A DNA stretch of 64,000 nt from Amia ocellicauda (GCF_036373705.1 NC_089851.1:51209470-51273469), one strand, 5' to 3'. Positions 30,659-40,899 are shown, numbered from the stretch's first letter. The notes: generated by a model not told the origin, from the letters alone. Program-made: numbers and translations.

Positions 30659-31879
30659 CACTCACCTAAAGGATTATTAGGAACACCATACTAATACTGT
30701 GTTTGACCCCCTTTCGCCTTCAGAACTGCCTTAATTCTACGTGGCATTGATTCAACAAGGTGCTGAAAGCATTCTTTAGAAATGTTGGCCCATATTGATA
30801 GGATAGCATCTTGCAGTTGATGGAGATTTGTGGGATGCACATCCAGGGCACGAAGCTCCCGTTCCACCACATCCCAAAGATGCTCTATTGGGTTGAGATC
30901 TGGTGACTGTGGGGGCCAGTTTAGTACAGTGAACTCATTGTCATGTTCAAGAAACCAATTTGAAATGATTCGACCTTTGTGACATGGTGCATTATCCTGC
31001 TGGAAGTAGCCATCAGAGGATGGGTACATGGTGGTCATAAAGGGATGGACATGGTCAGAAACAATGCTCAGGTAGGCCGTGGCATTTAAACGATGCCCAA
31101 TTGGCACTAAGGGGCCTAAAGTGTGCCAAGAAAACATCCCCCACACCATTACACCACCACCACCAGCCTGCACAGTGGTAACAAGGCATGATGGATCCAT
31201 GTTCTCATTCTGTTTACGCCAAATTCTGACTCTACCATCTGAATGTCTCAACAGAAATCGAGACTCATCAGACCAGGCAACATTTTTCCAGTCTTCAACT
31301 GTCCAATTTTGGTGAGCTTGTGCAAATTGTAGCCTCTTTTTCCTATTTGTAGTGGAGATGAGTGGTACCCGGTGGGGTCTTCTGCTGTTGTAGCCCATCC
31401 GCCTCAAGGTTGTACGTGTTGTGGCTTCACAAATGCTTTGCTGCATACCTCGGTTGTAACGAGAGGTTATTTCAGTCAAAGTTGCTCTTCTATCAGCTTG
31501 AATCAGTCGGCCCATTCTCCTCTGACCTCTAGCATCAACAAGGCATTTTCGCCCACAGGACTGCCGCATACTGGATGTTTTTCCCTTTTCACACCATTCT
31601 TTGTAAACCCTAGAAATGGTTGTGCGTGAAAATCCCAGTAACTGAGCAGATTGTGAAATACTCAGACCGGCCCGTCTGGCACCAACAACCATGCCACACT
31701 CAAAATTGCTTAAATCACCTTTCTTTCCCATTCAGACATTCAGTTTGGAGTTCAGGAGATTGTCTTGACCAGGACCACAACCCTAAATGCATTGAAGCAA
31801 CTGCCATGTGATTGGTTGGTTAGATAATTGCATTAATGAGAAATTGAACAGGTGTTCCTAATAATCCTTTAGGTGAGTG
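30659..31879 (-). mobile_element. Tc1-like element, copy 2, complete
   Basis: 1221 bp with inverted ends CACTCACCTAAAGGATTATT on both sides inside TA-rich targets (TA duplication). It encodes one unbroken transposase. The ends and protein are shared with copies at 13760 and 59854. Confidence 0.95.
30691..31731 (-). CDS. Tc1-family transposase, unbroken
   Basis: 346 residues, the usual length for the family. Two HTH domains occupy about residues 1-110 (SISQSAQLLGFSRTTISRVY in the first). The DDE catalytic domain shows D in WSDESRF, D in QQDNAPCHKG and E in [12 protein letters not shown]. The Gly-rich AGGGGVMVWG box is present. The protein would cut and paste the element at TA sites. No stop or frameshift was seen, so the copy could be active or recently active. 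It is nearly identical to the truncated copy 1. Confidence 0.95.
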   Translation of the reverse strand: MGKKGDLSNFECGMVVGARRAGLSISQSAQLLGFSRTTISRVYKEWCEKGKTSSMRQSCGRKCLVDARGQRRMGRLIQADRRATLTEITSRYNRGMQQSICEATTRTTLRRMGYNSRRPHRVPLISTTNRKKRLQFAQAHQNWTVEDWKNVAWSDESRFLLRHSDGRVRIWRKQNENMDPSCLVTTVQAGGGGVMVWGMFSWHTLGPLVPIGHRLNATAYLSIVSDHVHPFMTTMYPSSDGYFQQDNAPCHKGRIISNWFLEHDNEFTVLNWPPQSPDLNPIEHLWDVVERELRALDVHPTNLHQLQDAILSIWANISKECFQHLVESMPRRIKAVLKAKGGQTQY

Positions 31880-33077
31880 TATATATATATATATATATTT
31901 TTTGTGTGTGTGTGTGGGTGTTTTTGCACCCAATGTGCAGTGCCTAAACGTCACACACTTGTATGTGTACTGGCTTGCAAATTATACAACCATATATGCC
32001 TGTAACAATATTCTATAAATGTCATCCAGACAACTCCAGATGCTTTACCTTTGTGTGTACATATTCATAATAGCAATTATACAGCTGCTGACACTGTAAT
32101 TCGATGTAGTGTTCGTGTCTTAAAAGTCGCCTTCATTCCCAAATATACATATAGCCTACGGGCATCGCTAGACCCTATTCAGTGGGGCTTCAGCCCCCCT
32201 ACATTTTCTGTCAGCCCCCCTAAAAATATTACGATCAAAGACGTACGAAGCAACGGAGAACAGCGTCCAAACTCCCCCCCATTATGCGTCTGTAGAAACA
32301 CCGTTTTCCAGCCCCTATAACTGTCAGTGAGAAGCACCGAGCAGCCTGTAGAGAGAGATGCGTGAACTGTAGAAATACTGTACTGTCCAACATCAGCTAC
32401 AAAATGCATCAATCACAATCCACATTCAATCCGTGTATCCAAATGTATCAAACATGGAGACACCCCCATTACATAGGGTATAGGCTGAATATACATCATT
32501 GTAGTGAGTACGAGTGAGGTTTAATATACACTTGATAGTAGCACTTTTCCCATGAAAGATCTGATAAGAAGGAATCAATTGTTAAGACATGAAAGGAAGA
32601 AAGCAAGAGCAGAATAAACAAGTAATGAAACCAAAACGAACACTGACACATTGCTGAACAAATCAATATAAATATATATTTTCTCTCTGTGCACGAATAA
32701 TAAGCAACATTTCGTTTATGTAGATGTTGGGCGCAACATCTAATGTATTATTATCGCATTGTACAGTTATTTCACTGACACACAGAGCCGCACTGTGAAT
32801 AAAGCCGGAGCTGCGCTTTCTCTTCACTGTGCCTTAACCGCGAGAGGCTTTAGACTGCGAGAGCATTTTCAGGGTGTTTTCTCGCACATATTTTCTTGAT
32901 TTAATGCAGCGAAAATGTAACCACTTCCACTGTATTGTTGGGTGGGATTAACTACAACTTTAAAGGAGCTGTGAGAAGGTCGTTTTGCAGCGCAAATGGG
33001 GTTAGATTTAATACCACGATAGTTTAGCAGCGCAATTTCCACTCGCAGTCATGCCGCTAATGCTTCTGCAAGCGACT
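31880..33077. other. Harbinger right internal and sub-terminal region
   Basis: Non-coding. It starts with TA and TG runs. A segment at 32164-32222 with repeated CAGCCCCCCTA resembles ends of other fish non-autonomous transposons. The last 300 bp are richer in GCGCAAA and CTGCGAG motifs like the left sub-terminal DNA. No transposase was found. Confidence 0.45.
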
Positions 33078-33110
33078 CGCAGCGCAAACATTTTTTATTT
33101 AATCCTGCCC
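33078..33110 (-). repeat. Harbinger right terminal inverted repeat
   Basis: It ends ATTTAATCCTGCCC, the inverse of the left end, then TAA target duplication (33111-33113) and resumption of the R1 repeat. Confidence 0.85.
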
Positions 33111-34345
33111 TAAGTTACAGTCAGTCACTTGCAACAGTATTAGAGTGGAAAGTATTCGTTCAAACACACAAACACTTCTGCATGCAAATACAAATACTGT
33201 GAACTGAGATGTGTTTATACTGAGGGATTGTTTAAGCTTTAGAGAAACAGGGAAGAAGTACAAGAGAAAATTAAAGCAAAACTAAAAATATAATTTGAAT
33301 ATAAAGTCATTTCAAACTGAAATCGAGTGCCACCACGAGTGAATGACTTCACTCGAGGGGTGTCCTCTTCTCTCTCAGTGAAATCGTAAACTTATGGTGA
33401 CATGTTATATACTGAACTGTGCAGAATCGCTGGTTCTATAAAGTAGAGTTGAAAGGGTGAACATAAGACATGTACTGTGTGAGCTAAACCCGAAAAAACG
33501 TACATACTCGGTCAGGGGCTTAATATTAATAATTGGAGCTATTTCCCCCTGAATGTAAAACATAGCTTTTACAAGCTGAAAGTATAAATAAAACAACACA
33601 TCGGTAATTAATGTGACAAACAAATGAAACATCAAGTAAGAAACAAAATAAGGTTGAGAAGGTAACTACGATTTAAAAGCTGCTGCAGTTTTAAGCTGCA
33701 TAAAATTTGTTTTTGTTTCCTTGTTCGTTTGTTTTTTACAACAAGTACACAAACTAGTGAGGGATTATTCAGCTGTAGAGAAACCTTGAAGAAAAGCAAG
33801 AGAAAACGAAAATGAAACTAAAACATAGGATTAAATGTGATTCATAAGAAACATGAATACACGTTTTAGAAAATAAATACATGCAAATGGACAGTGGTAC
33901 AAGTGCAATAGCGTTGCTGGATCTGTAGCAGTGGGTTTTTGCTTTCATTTGAAAGTAATTTCAAACTGAGATCACAACGAGTGCATGACTTACTGTTTAA
34001 TGTTAAGGATGCAACGGGGGGCATAACTTCATGCTCTTCTCTCATTGAAATCGTAACTTACGGTAACATGTTATATACTCAACTGTGCAGAATTGCGGGC
34101 TCTATAAAGTAGAGTTGAAAGGGTGAACATAAGACGTGTACTGTGTGAACTACACCCAAAAAAACGGACATACTCGGTAAGGCGCAATAGTAAAAACGAA
34201 TTGGAGCTATTTGCTCCTTAGTGATATACTTTGCTTTTCCAGCTGTAAATATATATAACGCACACATCAGAAATCTATGTGATAACTATATGAAATACCA
34301 GGTATGCAACTAATAAGCTTGAGAAGGTAACTGCAAATTGAAGAG
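33111..34345. repeat. R1 repeat, copies D and E in tandem
   Basis: D (33111-33640) continues copy C after the Harbinger insertion (CAGTCACTTGCAACAGTATT). E (33765-34345) repeats the order from CAGCTGTAGAGAAACCTTGA through GGACAGTGGTACAAG to GAGAAGGTAACTGCAAATTG. Similarity between copies is roughly 80-90 percent by eye. Confidence 0.7.
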
Positions 34346-34700
34346 CAGCAGAGTAGTGAAGATGGTGGCATCACTTACTATTTTGACAGACGGAAGTCCC
34401 GCCCTCCTTACATACCATAGACCGGAAGGCCCACCTCACCTTCCGGTTACCCCCACCTTTGAACCGGAACTTCTCTCTTCTTCCCATCACCCCCAGGGTT
34501 ACCCTTTGACCCTCCCTTGTCAGCCATCTTGGATGATATCGGCCATATTGGATGTCAGCCATCTTGGTTGATATCAACCATCTTGGATGTCAGCCATTTG
34601 TAAGGTCATAGGTCATCTGGTAAGATGGTAGCCATTTTGCTAGGGTGACATCCATCATGGTGAGGGTCCGAGGGTACCTCACCCTGCTGGTGTGGAGGTG
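34346..34700. repeat. Cluster of GCCATCTTGGAT-type short repeats
   Basis: CAGCCATCTTGGATGATAT, CAGCCATCTTGGTTGATAT and related strings recur between 34520 and 34640. It is a low-order tandem of the kind seen in several vertebrate interspersed repeats. No gene. Confidence 0.55.
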
Positions 34701-34729
34701 TAATGTTTAATAGCATAAACTGTGTTTTT

Positions 34730-34845
34730 AAGGTTATATTGTTTTATGACACTGTTTTAGTAAATTAAAAAATACAAGTTTTAAATACACACATATATAT
34801 ATTAGGTTATAATGTTTTATGAAACTGTTTAAGTAAAATAAAAAA
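34730..34845. repeat. Direct repeat in 3' flank of host gene remnant
   Basis: GGTTATATTGTTTTATGACA and GGTTATAATGTTTTATGAAA head two roughly 40-bp copies ending in GTAAA plus an A-rich run. Confidence 0.7.
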
Positions 34846-34882
34846 AAACAAGACTCAGTAAAATATGTGTCAATGTCAGTCT

Positions 34883-34888
34883 TTTATT
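34883..34888 (-). terminator. AATAAA polyadenylation signal
   Basis: On the minus strand CACAATAAAAGACTG lies about 55 bp after the stop of the last exon of the gene remnant at 34942-38460. Confidence 0.5.
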
Positions 34889-36896
34889 GTGACCGATCTA
34901 AACATGACAACATGGTATCAGGTCAGAAGTAGACAGTGAGCTTAGATACTGACACGGGTGACCATTGATCTCCCATGCCCAACTGCTACAGCAGACAGGA
35001 AGAAACAGCTGAACTGTACTGCACAAGCAACACCCTCAACCTGTTTATTTGCAAGGGCAGCAACACAGATCATTGCTGTTTTGTCTAGCACAGTGTAGAA
35101 ATTGGACTTGGTCATGATAGGGATGGTGTTTCCAAAAGAACTCTGGAGAACATTTTGAACAGCTGTAAAAGCAGGTACACTGGGCCGTGGATCTTTATAC
35201 AGCATTCTCTTGAGCATGTTGGGGAGGGCATTTTCACAATATCCTCAACTAGCAATGTCACATTAGGATTACCAGTATCATACAAATCACCAAACTTGAG
35301 CTATTAGAGTGAGGATGGCATCTTCAAGCAGAGATTCCTCAAACATACGTATACATAAACCCACGGCAACAGGAGTTTTCTTTCTCTGAAAAAAAAAAAT
35401 ATAATGTCTTATTGCACCAAAAATGTACAGCATACACAAACAGAATTTTATGCATGTTTGTAAAACATCTTATAAGGCTTGTTATTTATAACCTTCTCAA
35501 CTAATTGTATCATCTACACTTTCCAACAAGTCACTAAACCATCTCGAAGGTAGAGTGCATGTTTCTAAGCTATGCAAAAGAGATTTCACTTCTTTCTCAG
35601 TTTGTCTGGTGATGCATAGCCCACATAGGGCACGTGCAACACTTAACACAACATTTAGCAAGTGGGTGACACTTATTTTGTCACATATAAGAGCGACACT
35701 ACTCCAGACACTCCCTTGCTCGTGATCTAAAGTTAGACAGAGATGCTGTGCTTGGCTGGGGTCACCTATCAGACAGGCCTCACACTTATCAACTAATTCA
35801 CGGCCTATACAATGTTGTAACACTAGCGCAAAACTGCCCTTTATGGTGTGTGTCATCACTAGTGTTACATGATCATCATAGTTTTTACAAGTATATCTCG
35901 CAACTTCCCTGTCTGAATCAAAACTCTTGTGGGTTCTAGCAAGGCAAGAACAGAAGCATGCAATGTTCAATCTTGTTCGGGGTCTTAAAGAGTTGACAGA
36001 GGAATCAATATCACTTGTGTCAGGTACTCCATTATTCTAATGAAGAGAAAAGAAAATAACACTTAAAACTGTAATGAGTGTTGGTAAGTAAAGAAGTACA
36101 CTATATACAGACTATACACAGTTGTAGGACCTCTATATTTACCTCTCTTTCCGTTGATGGTCCAACTCCACCATCAGTGTCTGAGGTTTTATCCTCACTG
36201 CCATGTTCATGGTCCTTGTCATCATCTTCAGACTCATCACCAGTGTTGACACCTTCATCTTCATCAGACATTGGGAGAGCATCCCTGGGGCTCAGAGGAG
36301 GAGCGCTGACACCACTCTTTTGATAAACATACAAAGAAGAAAACATGCATTTAAATTCACTTTGCATTGAAATTCATATATACACACATACGGCCTAACA
36401 GCATGTAAACACCGGCATAAGTTTAAAATTAATAATAATATTCTAAACACATTTTTAAAGTAAAATAAAGTGTTACCTCTTTTGGGTCCCTGTCTTCCGA
36501 CCATCTTGATTTTGTGTTAGACGCACCTGCATCTTCATCAACAGTGCTAACTCCTTCATCTTCATCAGACATCTGGGCAGCTTCACCAGGACTCATGGGA
36601 GGTATTCCTACACGTCTGTTGATAAACATACAAAGAAGAAAACATGCATTTAAATTAACTTTTCATTGAAATTCATATATACACACATACAGTGAGGGAA
36701 AAAAGTATTTGATCCCCTGCTGATTTTGTACGATTGCCCACTGACAAAGAAATTATCAGTCTATAATTTTAATGGTAGGTGTATTTTAACAGTGAGAGAC
36801 AGAATAACAACAAACAAATCCAGAAAAACGCATTTCAAAAAAGTTATAAATTGATTTGCATGTTAATGAAGGAAATAAGTATTTGACCCCTTCGAC

Positions 36897-37910
36897 TTAG
36901 TACTTGGTGGCAAAACCCTTGATGGCAATCACAGAGGTCAGACGTTTATTGTAGTTGGCCACCAGGTTTGCACACATCTCAGGAGGGATTTTGTCCCACT
37001 CCTCTTTGCAGATCCTCTCCAAGTCATTAAGGTTGCGAGGCTGACGTTTGGCAACTCGAACCTTCAGCTCCCTCCACAGATTTTCTATGGGATTGAGGTC
37101 TGGAGACTGGCTAGGCCACTCCAGGACCTTAATGTGCTTCTTCTTGAGCCACTCCTTTGTTGCCTTGGCTGTGTGTTTTGGGTCATTGTCATGCTGGAAT
37201 ACCCATCCACGACCCATTTTCAATGCCCTGGCTGAGGGAAGGAGGTTCTCACCCAAGATTTGATGGTACATGGCCCCGTCCATCGTCCCTTTGATGTGGT
37301 GCAGTTGTCCTTTCCCCTTAGCAGAAAAACACCCCCAAAGCATAATGTTTCCACCTCCATGTTTGACGGTGGGGATGGTGTTCTCGGGGTCATTCCTCCT
37401 CCTCCAAACATGGTGAGTTGAGTTGATGCCAAAGAGCTTGATTTTGGTCTCATCTGACCACAACACTTTCACCCAGTTCTCCTCTGAATCATTCAGATGT
37501 TCATTGGCAAACTTCAGACGGGCCTGTACATGTGCTTTCTTGAGCAGGGGGACCTTGCGGGCGCTGCAGGATTTCAGTCCTTCACGGCATAGTGTGTTAC
37601 CAATTGTTTTCTTGGTGACTATGGTCCCAGCTGCCTTGAGATCATTAACAAGATCCTCCCGTGTAGTTCTGGGCTGATTCCTCACCGTTCTCATGATCAT
37701 TGAAACTCCACGAGCTGAGATCTTGTATGGAGCCCCAGACTGAGGGAGACTGACAATTATTTCGTGTTCCTTCCATTTGCGAATAATCACACCAACTGTT
37801 GTCACCTTCTCTCCAAACTGCTTGGCGATGGTCTTGTAGCCCATTCCAGCCTTGTGTAGGTCTACAATCTTGTCCCTGACATCCTTGGACAGCTCTTTGG
37901 TCTTGGCCAT
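36897..37910 (-). CDS. Tc1-family transposase (second family), unbroken
   Basis: 337 residues. HTH domains: [20 protein letters not shown] (about residues 24-43) and a second one to about residue 110. Catalytic motifs: LWSDETKI (D), [11 protein letters not shown] (D), [13 protein letters not shown] (E), giving DD34E spacing. [12 protein letters not shown] is the Gly-rich box. No stop or frameshift was seen. It should act at TA sites on its own CAGTGAGGG ends. It is distinct from the 346-residue transposase at 30691-31731. Confidence 0.95.
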   Translation of the reverse strand: MAKTKELSKDVRDKIVDLHKAGMGYKTIAKQFGEKVTTVGVIIRKWKEHEIIVSLPQSGAPYKISARGVSMIMRTVRNQPRTTREDLVNDLKAAGTIVTKKTIGNTLCREGLKSCSARKVPLLKKAHVQARLKFANEHLNDSEENWVKVLWSDETKIKLFGINSTHHVWRRRNDPENTIPTVKHGGGNIMLWGCFSAKGKGQLHHIKGTMDGAMYHQILGENLLPSARALKMGRGWVFQHDNDPKHTAKATKEWLKKKHIKVLEWPSQSPDLNPIENLWRELKVRVAKRQPRNLNDLERICKEEWDKIPPEMCANLVANYNKRLTSVIAIKGFATKY

Positions 37911-37952
37911 GGTGGAGAGTTTGGAATCTGATTGATTGATTGCTTCTGTGGA

Positions 37953-38049
37953 CAGGTGTCTTTTATACAGGTAACGAGCTGAGATTAGGAGCTCTCCCTT
38001 TAAGAGAGTGCTCCTAATCTCAGCTTGTTACCTGTATAAAAGACACCTG
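37953..38049. repeat. Long near-perfect palindrome upstream of Tc1 transposase
   Basis: CAGGTGTCTTTTATACAGGT and the following bases to AGGAGCTCTC are mirrored after a TTTAA centre, about 46 bp per arm with few mismatches. It lies 43 bp before the transposase start, inside the element. Confidence 0.9.
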
Positions 38050-38541
38050 GGAGCCAGAAATCATGCTGATTGATAGGGGATCAAATACTTATTTCCCTCA
38101 TTAACATGCAAATAAATGTATAACTTTTTTGAAATGTGTTTTTCTGGATTTTTTTGTTGTTATTCTGTCTCTCACTGTTAAAATACACCTACCATTAAAA
38201 TTATAGACTGATCATTTCTTTGTCAGTGGGCAAACATACAAAATCAGCAGGGGATCAAATACTTTTTTCCCTCACTGTACACCCTAACAGCATGTAAACA
38301 CTGGCATAAGTTTAAAATTAATAATAATATTCTAAACACATTTTTTAAGTAAGTCTTTTGGGTCCATGTCTTCCATCCATCTTAATTTTGTGTTAGGTTT
38401 CCCTGCATCTTCATCAGCAGCGTGGTCGCTAGAGGGGGTCTTCTTAGCTGGTGTAGCCATAGTGCGCTATGGGGGTTTCCACCGGTTACCGCAGACCTGT
38501 TCTGTCCCGAACGGGTGACATGTTTTCTGTGTTTACCAACG

Positions 38542-38679
38542 TGCTCTACAGAGGAAGCAGGGTGTGGGCGGAGTTAGGGGGTGTGTATGGGGACACGTGG
38601 GTAAATGGGGGGCAGTGGCTCTACAGAGGAGGAGGAGTGTGGGCGGAGTTGGGTGTGTGTATGGGGGCCACGTGGGTAC
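38542..38679. promoter_or_regulatory. Duplicated GC-box segment between divergent host genes
   Basis: Two copies (38542-38603 and 38618-38679) of a 62-bp unit with GCTCTACAGAGGA, GTGTGGGCGGAGTT (Sp1-like GGGCGG) and CACGTGGGTA (E-box CACGTG). They lie between the minus-strand start at 38460 and the plus-strand start at 39055, so a bidirectional promoter is likely. Inference from sequence only. Confidence 0.5.
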
Positions 38680-39054
38680 AGTCAGCATTTGTACCCATTA
38701 GGCTCGTGTCCATAACAAACATGTGATAACAATTTATCTCTCCAAACGGTCACCTCACCCAGTGTGTACACGTTGTTTTGAACGTGAGCCAATGACCATA
38801 GCACACATAGATACAGATGTCTGTGGGAGATAAACTTTATCGGAGTGAAATAGACACCCCAACATACCACCCCAACTGAATCCTGTAATGAGAACAACAT
38901 TTTTGGCGGTTTCCTGGTATGTTATGTGGAATACAATTTTGTGTGATTCTTAGAAAAAATATGAAATACCATTTTGCCCCCCCCATAAATAAGCCGCTCC
39001 AAGCAGTTAATTTTACACATCCGATATAATGTATGAAGGGACACACTCTTCATA

Positions 39055-39600
39055 ATGGCATCTGACTGGGGTGCATTTGATGAGGAAGAGCTAGTAAATG
39101 CGTTATCATGTATTGATGGTAAGAATGTTTTTTATAGTAATAGAGTTGGGTTTAAAAGTGTTAGTATATCATGCATAGTTCATGGTTTGTAAATTTAAGG
39201 TGAAACACTGGCCTTGGAGAGAACCAAGATATTACAGCACAGAATAACAGACCCGAGACTGTCGGGCCGAGCACCCCGCAGGGGACCACGGAGAGTGGAA
39301 CTCACAACCCCCAACGCCTACGTCCCGAACAGCGCCTTCCAAACCGCAGGAGACACGTGTTCTGAAGATGGGCCAAAGCAATGTGCTTAATGCCCAGTTT
39401 TATTCAGATTTCATGGTATGCCATAGAACAAGTTGTTACATATTATGAATTAATTACATTTTCTAAAACATAATAATGTGTAAATTTATGGGACCAATGT
39501 TTGTTTTTTGATTTGACAGTTGTCAACGAGACCGTGTTTAACCCACATAACTACGCACTCCCCCACCCACCCCAAGTCACAGAGCAAACTTTGAATGGAG
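39055..39600 (+). CDS. 5' exons of an unidentified host gene
   Basis: Exon 1 at 39055-39118 reads MASDWGAFDEEELVNALSCI and ends in a G|GTAAG donor. A second open block begins after AAG at 39200 (GETLALERTKILQHRITDPR) and runs to a stop at 39388-39390. A further block, 39520-39600, has a good acceptor (TTGACAG) and donor (GAG|GTGTGT) and reads VNETVFNPHNYALPHPPQ. The second block may be an alternative exon, since exon 1 joins 39520 in phase. The rest of the gene is not found before the tRNA array. Family not recognised. Confidence 0.5.
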
Positions 39601-39627
39601 GTGTGTAACATTCACCGTATTTACCAA

Positions 39628-39671
<44 letters not shown>
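39628..39671. repeat. (TTA)n microsatellite
   Basis: About 14 TTA triplets in a row, 70 bp before the array junction. Confidence 0.95.
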
Positions 39672-39674
<3 letters not shown>

Positions 39675-39743
39675 TTTTTATTTTATCTAAATGTACTGAA
39701 AAGTCACTGTATAAAGTGTAATTGACATGTTTGTTTTATTATA

Positions 39744-39764
39744 CAGTGAGGGAAAAAAGTATTT
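39744..39764. repeat. Solo stub of the second-family Tc1 inverted repeat at the array edge
   Basis: CAGTGAGGGAAAAAAGTATT after TA is identical to the first 20-21 bases of the Tc1 at 36690, then passes straight into the first array unit (CAGTGATTGCAAAGC). No other part of the transposon remains. Confidence 0.85.
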
Positions 39765-39799
39765 CAGTGATTGCAAAGCAGGACCAGGCCTGACCATGT

Positions 39800-39871
39800 G
39801 GGCTCTTCCTGGAGATAAACCCGGGACCTCTCACACCCAAAGCGAGAATCATACCCCTAGACCAACGAGCC
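39800..39871 (-). tRNA. tRNA-Pro copy 1, TGG anticodon, decayed T arm
   Basis: Anticodon loop TTTGGGT. The T loop reads TTTATCT instead of TTCAACT and the acceptor 3' strand is changed, so it is probably a relic at the array edge. Confidence 0.6.
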
Positions 39872-40349
39872 AAGTTAACGGCGAGTGTCGCAGTTTCTGC
39901 TGGGCAAGCGCGTAACTGCTTGGGGCAGACCGGGAGACCTACGCTCACTGACTGATAGCATGCACTGTAGCGCTGACGTGTCTTTCCAGAACGGTAACCG
40001 TATCCCCAGTGAGACAGCACTGAGAACATGGTTCAGCAGGCCCGCAAACAACTGAAAAGAATTCCTCTCCTTGGGTGCAGCTCAGGTGTACACGTTCAGC
40101 AAAGGTCTCGATAACAAGCCGGCAAACCACATTTCGTCCTCCTCCTCCTCCTCAACAACAACAACGAACTTGTAAAATACACATTTTCTTTAAAGAAAAC
40201 AAAACACACAGATGACAGTCTGATTTCCCATCAGCTAAACAGCCAACAGTATCTGAGGTCGAAAGACCTCCCTTGCACAGAGGAGCCTAGAAGCCAACCA
40301 TTGAGAGAGAACGAACGCACGCTTCAGTGACTGCGATGCGGGGCCAAGC

Positions 40350-40421
40350 GGGCTCGTCCGGGAGTTGAAGCCAGGGCCTCTCGCACCCGAAGCGATAAAC
40401 ATACCCCTAGACAAACGAGCC
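40350..40421 (-). pseudogene. tRNA-Pro copy 2, variant class (CGG)
   Basis: Variant class: B box altered (GGCTTCAACTCC, G53 lost), anticodon stem ATCGC/GCGAG mispaired, D arm GTTTGTCTAGG. Here also TTTATCGC. Confidence 0.7.
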
Positions 40422-40899
40422 AAGTTAACGAACGGTGTCGCAGTTTCTGCTGGGCAAGCTCGTAACTGCATGGGGTAGACCGGGAGACCTACGCTCACTG
40501 ACTGATAGCATGGACTTTAGCGCTGAAGTGTCTTTCCAGAACGGTAACCGTATCCCCAGTGAGACAGCACTGAGAGCATGGTTCAGCAGGCCCGCAAACA
40601 ACTGAAAAGAATGTCTCTCCTTTGGTGCAGCTCAGGTGTACACGTTCAACAAAGGTCTCCATAACAAGCCGGCAAACCACATTTCGTGCTCCTCCTCCTC
40701 CTCAACAACAACAACGAACTTGTAAAATACACATTTTCTTTAAAGAAAACAAAACACACAGATGACAGTCTGATTTCCCATCAGCTACACAGCCAACAGT
40801 ATCTGAGGTCGAAAGACCTCCCTTGCACAGAGGAGCCCAAGAGCCAACCATTGAGAGAGAACGAACGAACGCTTCAGTAACTGCGATGCGGGGCCAAGC

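Larger units (their letters stand above)
12129..33110. mobile_element. PIF/Harbinger DNA transposon enlarged by nested insertions
   Basis: Both ends carry the same inverted terminus beginning GGGCAGGATTAAAT, about 28 bp with one mismatch, and are flanked by TAA, the 3-bp TWA target expected for Harbinger. A fragment of HARBI1-like transposase lies inside on the minus strand (13493-13747). The element interrupts an R1 repeat cleanly. Without the Tc1 copies and the Polinton the remaining Harbinger DNA is only about 3 kb. It is defective: only a short piece of transposase remains. Confidence 0.82.
36690..38277 (-). mobile_element. Tc1-like element of a second family, complete
   Basis: 1588 bp, ends CAGTGAGGGAAAAAAGTATT in inverted orientation with a TA duplication (36688-36689 and 38278-38279). 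It interrupts the intron repeat of the host gene remnant. This TIR type is widespread in fishes. Confidence 0.95.
34942..38460 (-). pseudogene. Multi-exon host gene of unknown function, decayed, with triplicated acidic exon
   Basis: Exon-like blocks with GT-AG borders on the minus strand: 38351-38460 (starts MATPAKKTPSSDHAADEDAG), 36477-36615 and 36143-36316 (both with MSDEDEGV and acidic runs), 36036-35497 (about 180 residues, FCSCLARTHKSFDSDREVAR, many Cys) and 35385-34942. The last block has two visible frameshifts (after TLIAQV and near EDIVKMP), and the first has lost the donor that its sister exons keep. The first three blocks are copies of one exon plus flanking intron. A Tc1 element sits in an intron. 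I do not recognise the protein. Confidence 0.55.
36143..38460 (-). repeat. Tandem exon-intron triplication
   Basis: Intron segments GATAAACATACAAAGAAGAA, CAGCATGTAAACACCGGCAT and AATAATAATATTCTAAACAC occur beside each acidic exon (at 36.3-36.47, 36.6-36.68 and, after the Tc1 insertion, 38.28-38.35 kb). Exons share SNTKSRW/PNTKLRW and ED-DPK ends. Units are about 300 bp. Confidence 0.75.

Noticed and set aside
31079-31629. Plus-strand open frames opposite the Tc1 transposase
   Set aside because: They are shadows of the transposase on the other strand; the same shadows appear at every copy of this Tc1.
32174-32230. Terminal repeat of a further transposon (CAGCCCCCCTA repeats)
   Set aside because: Resembles ends of fish non-autonomous elements, but no partner end or target duplication was found.
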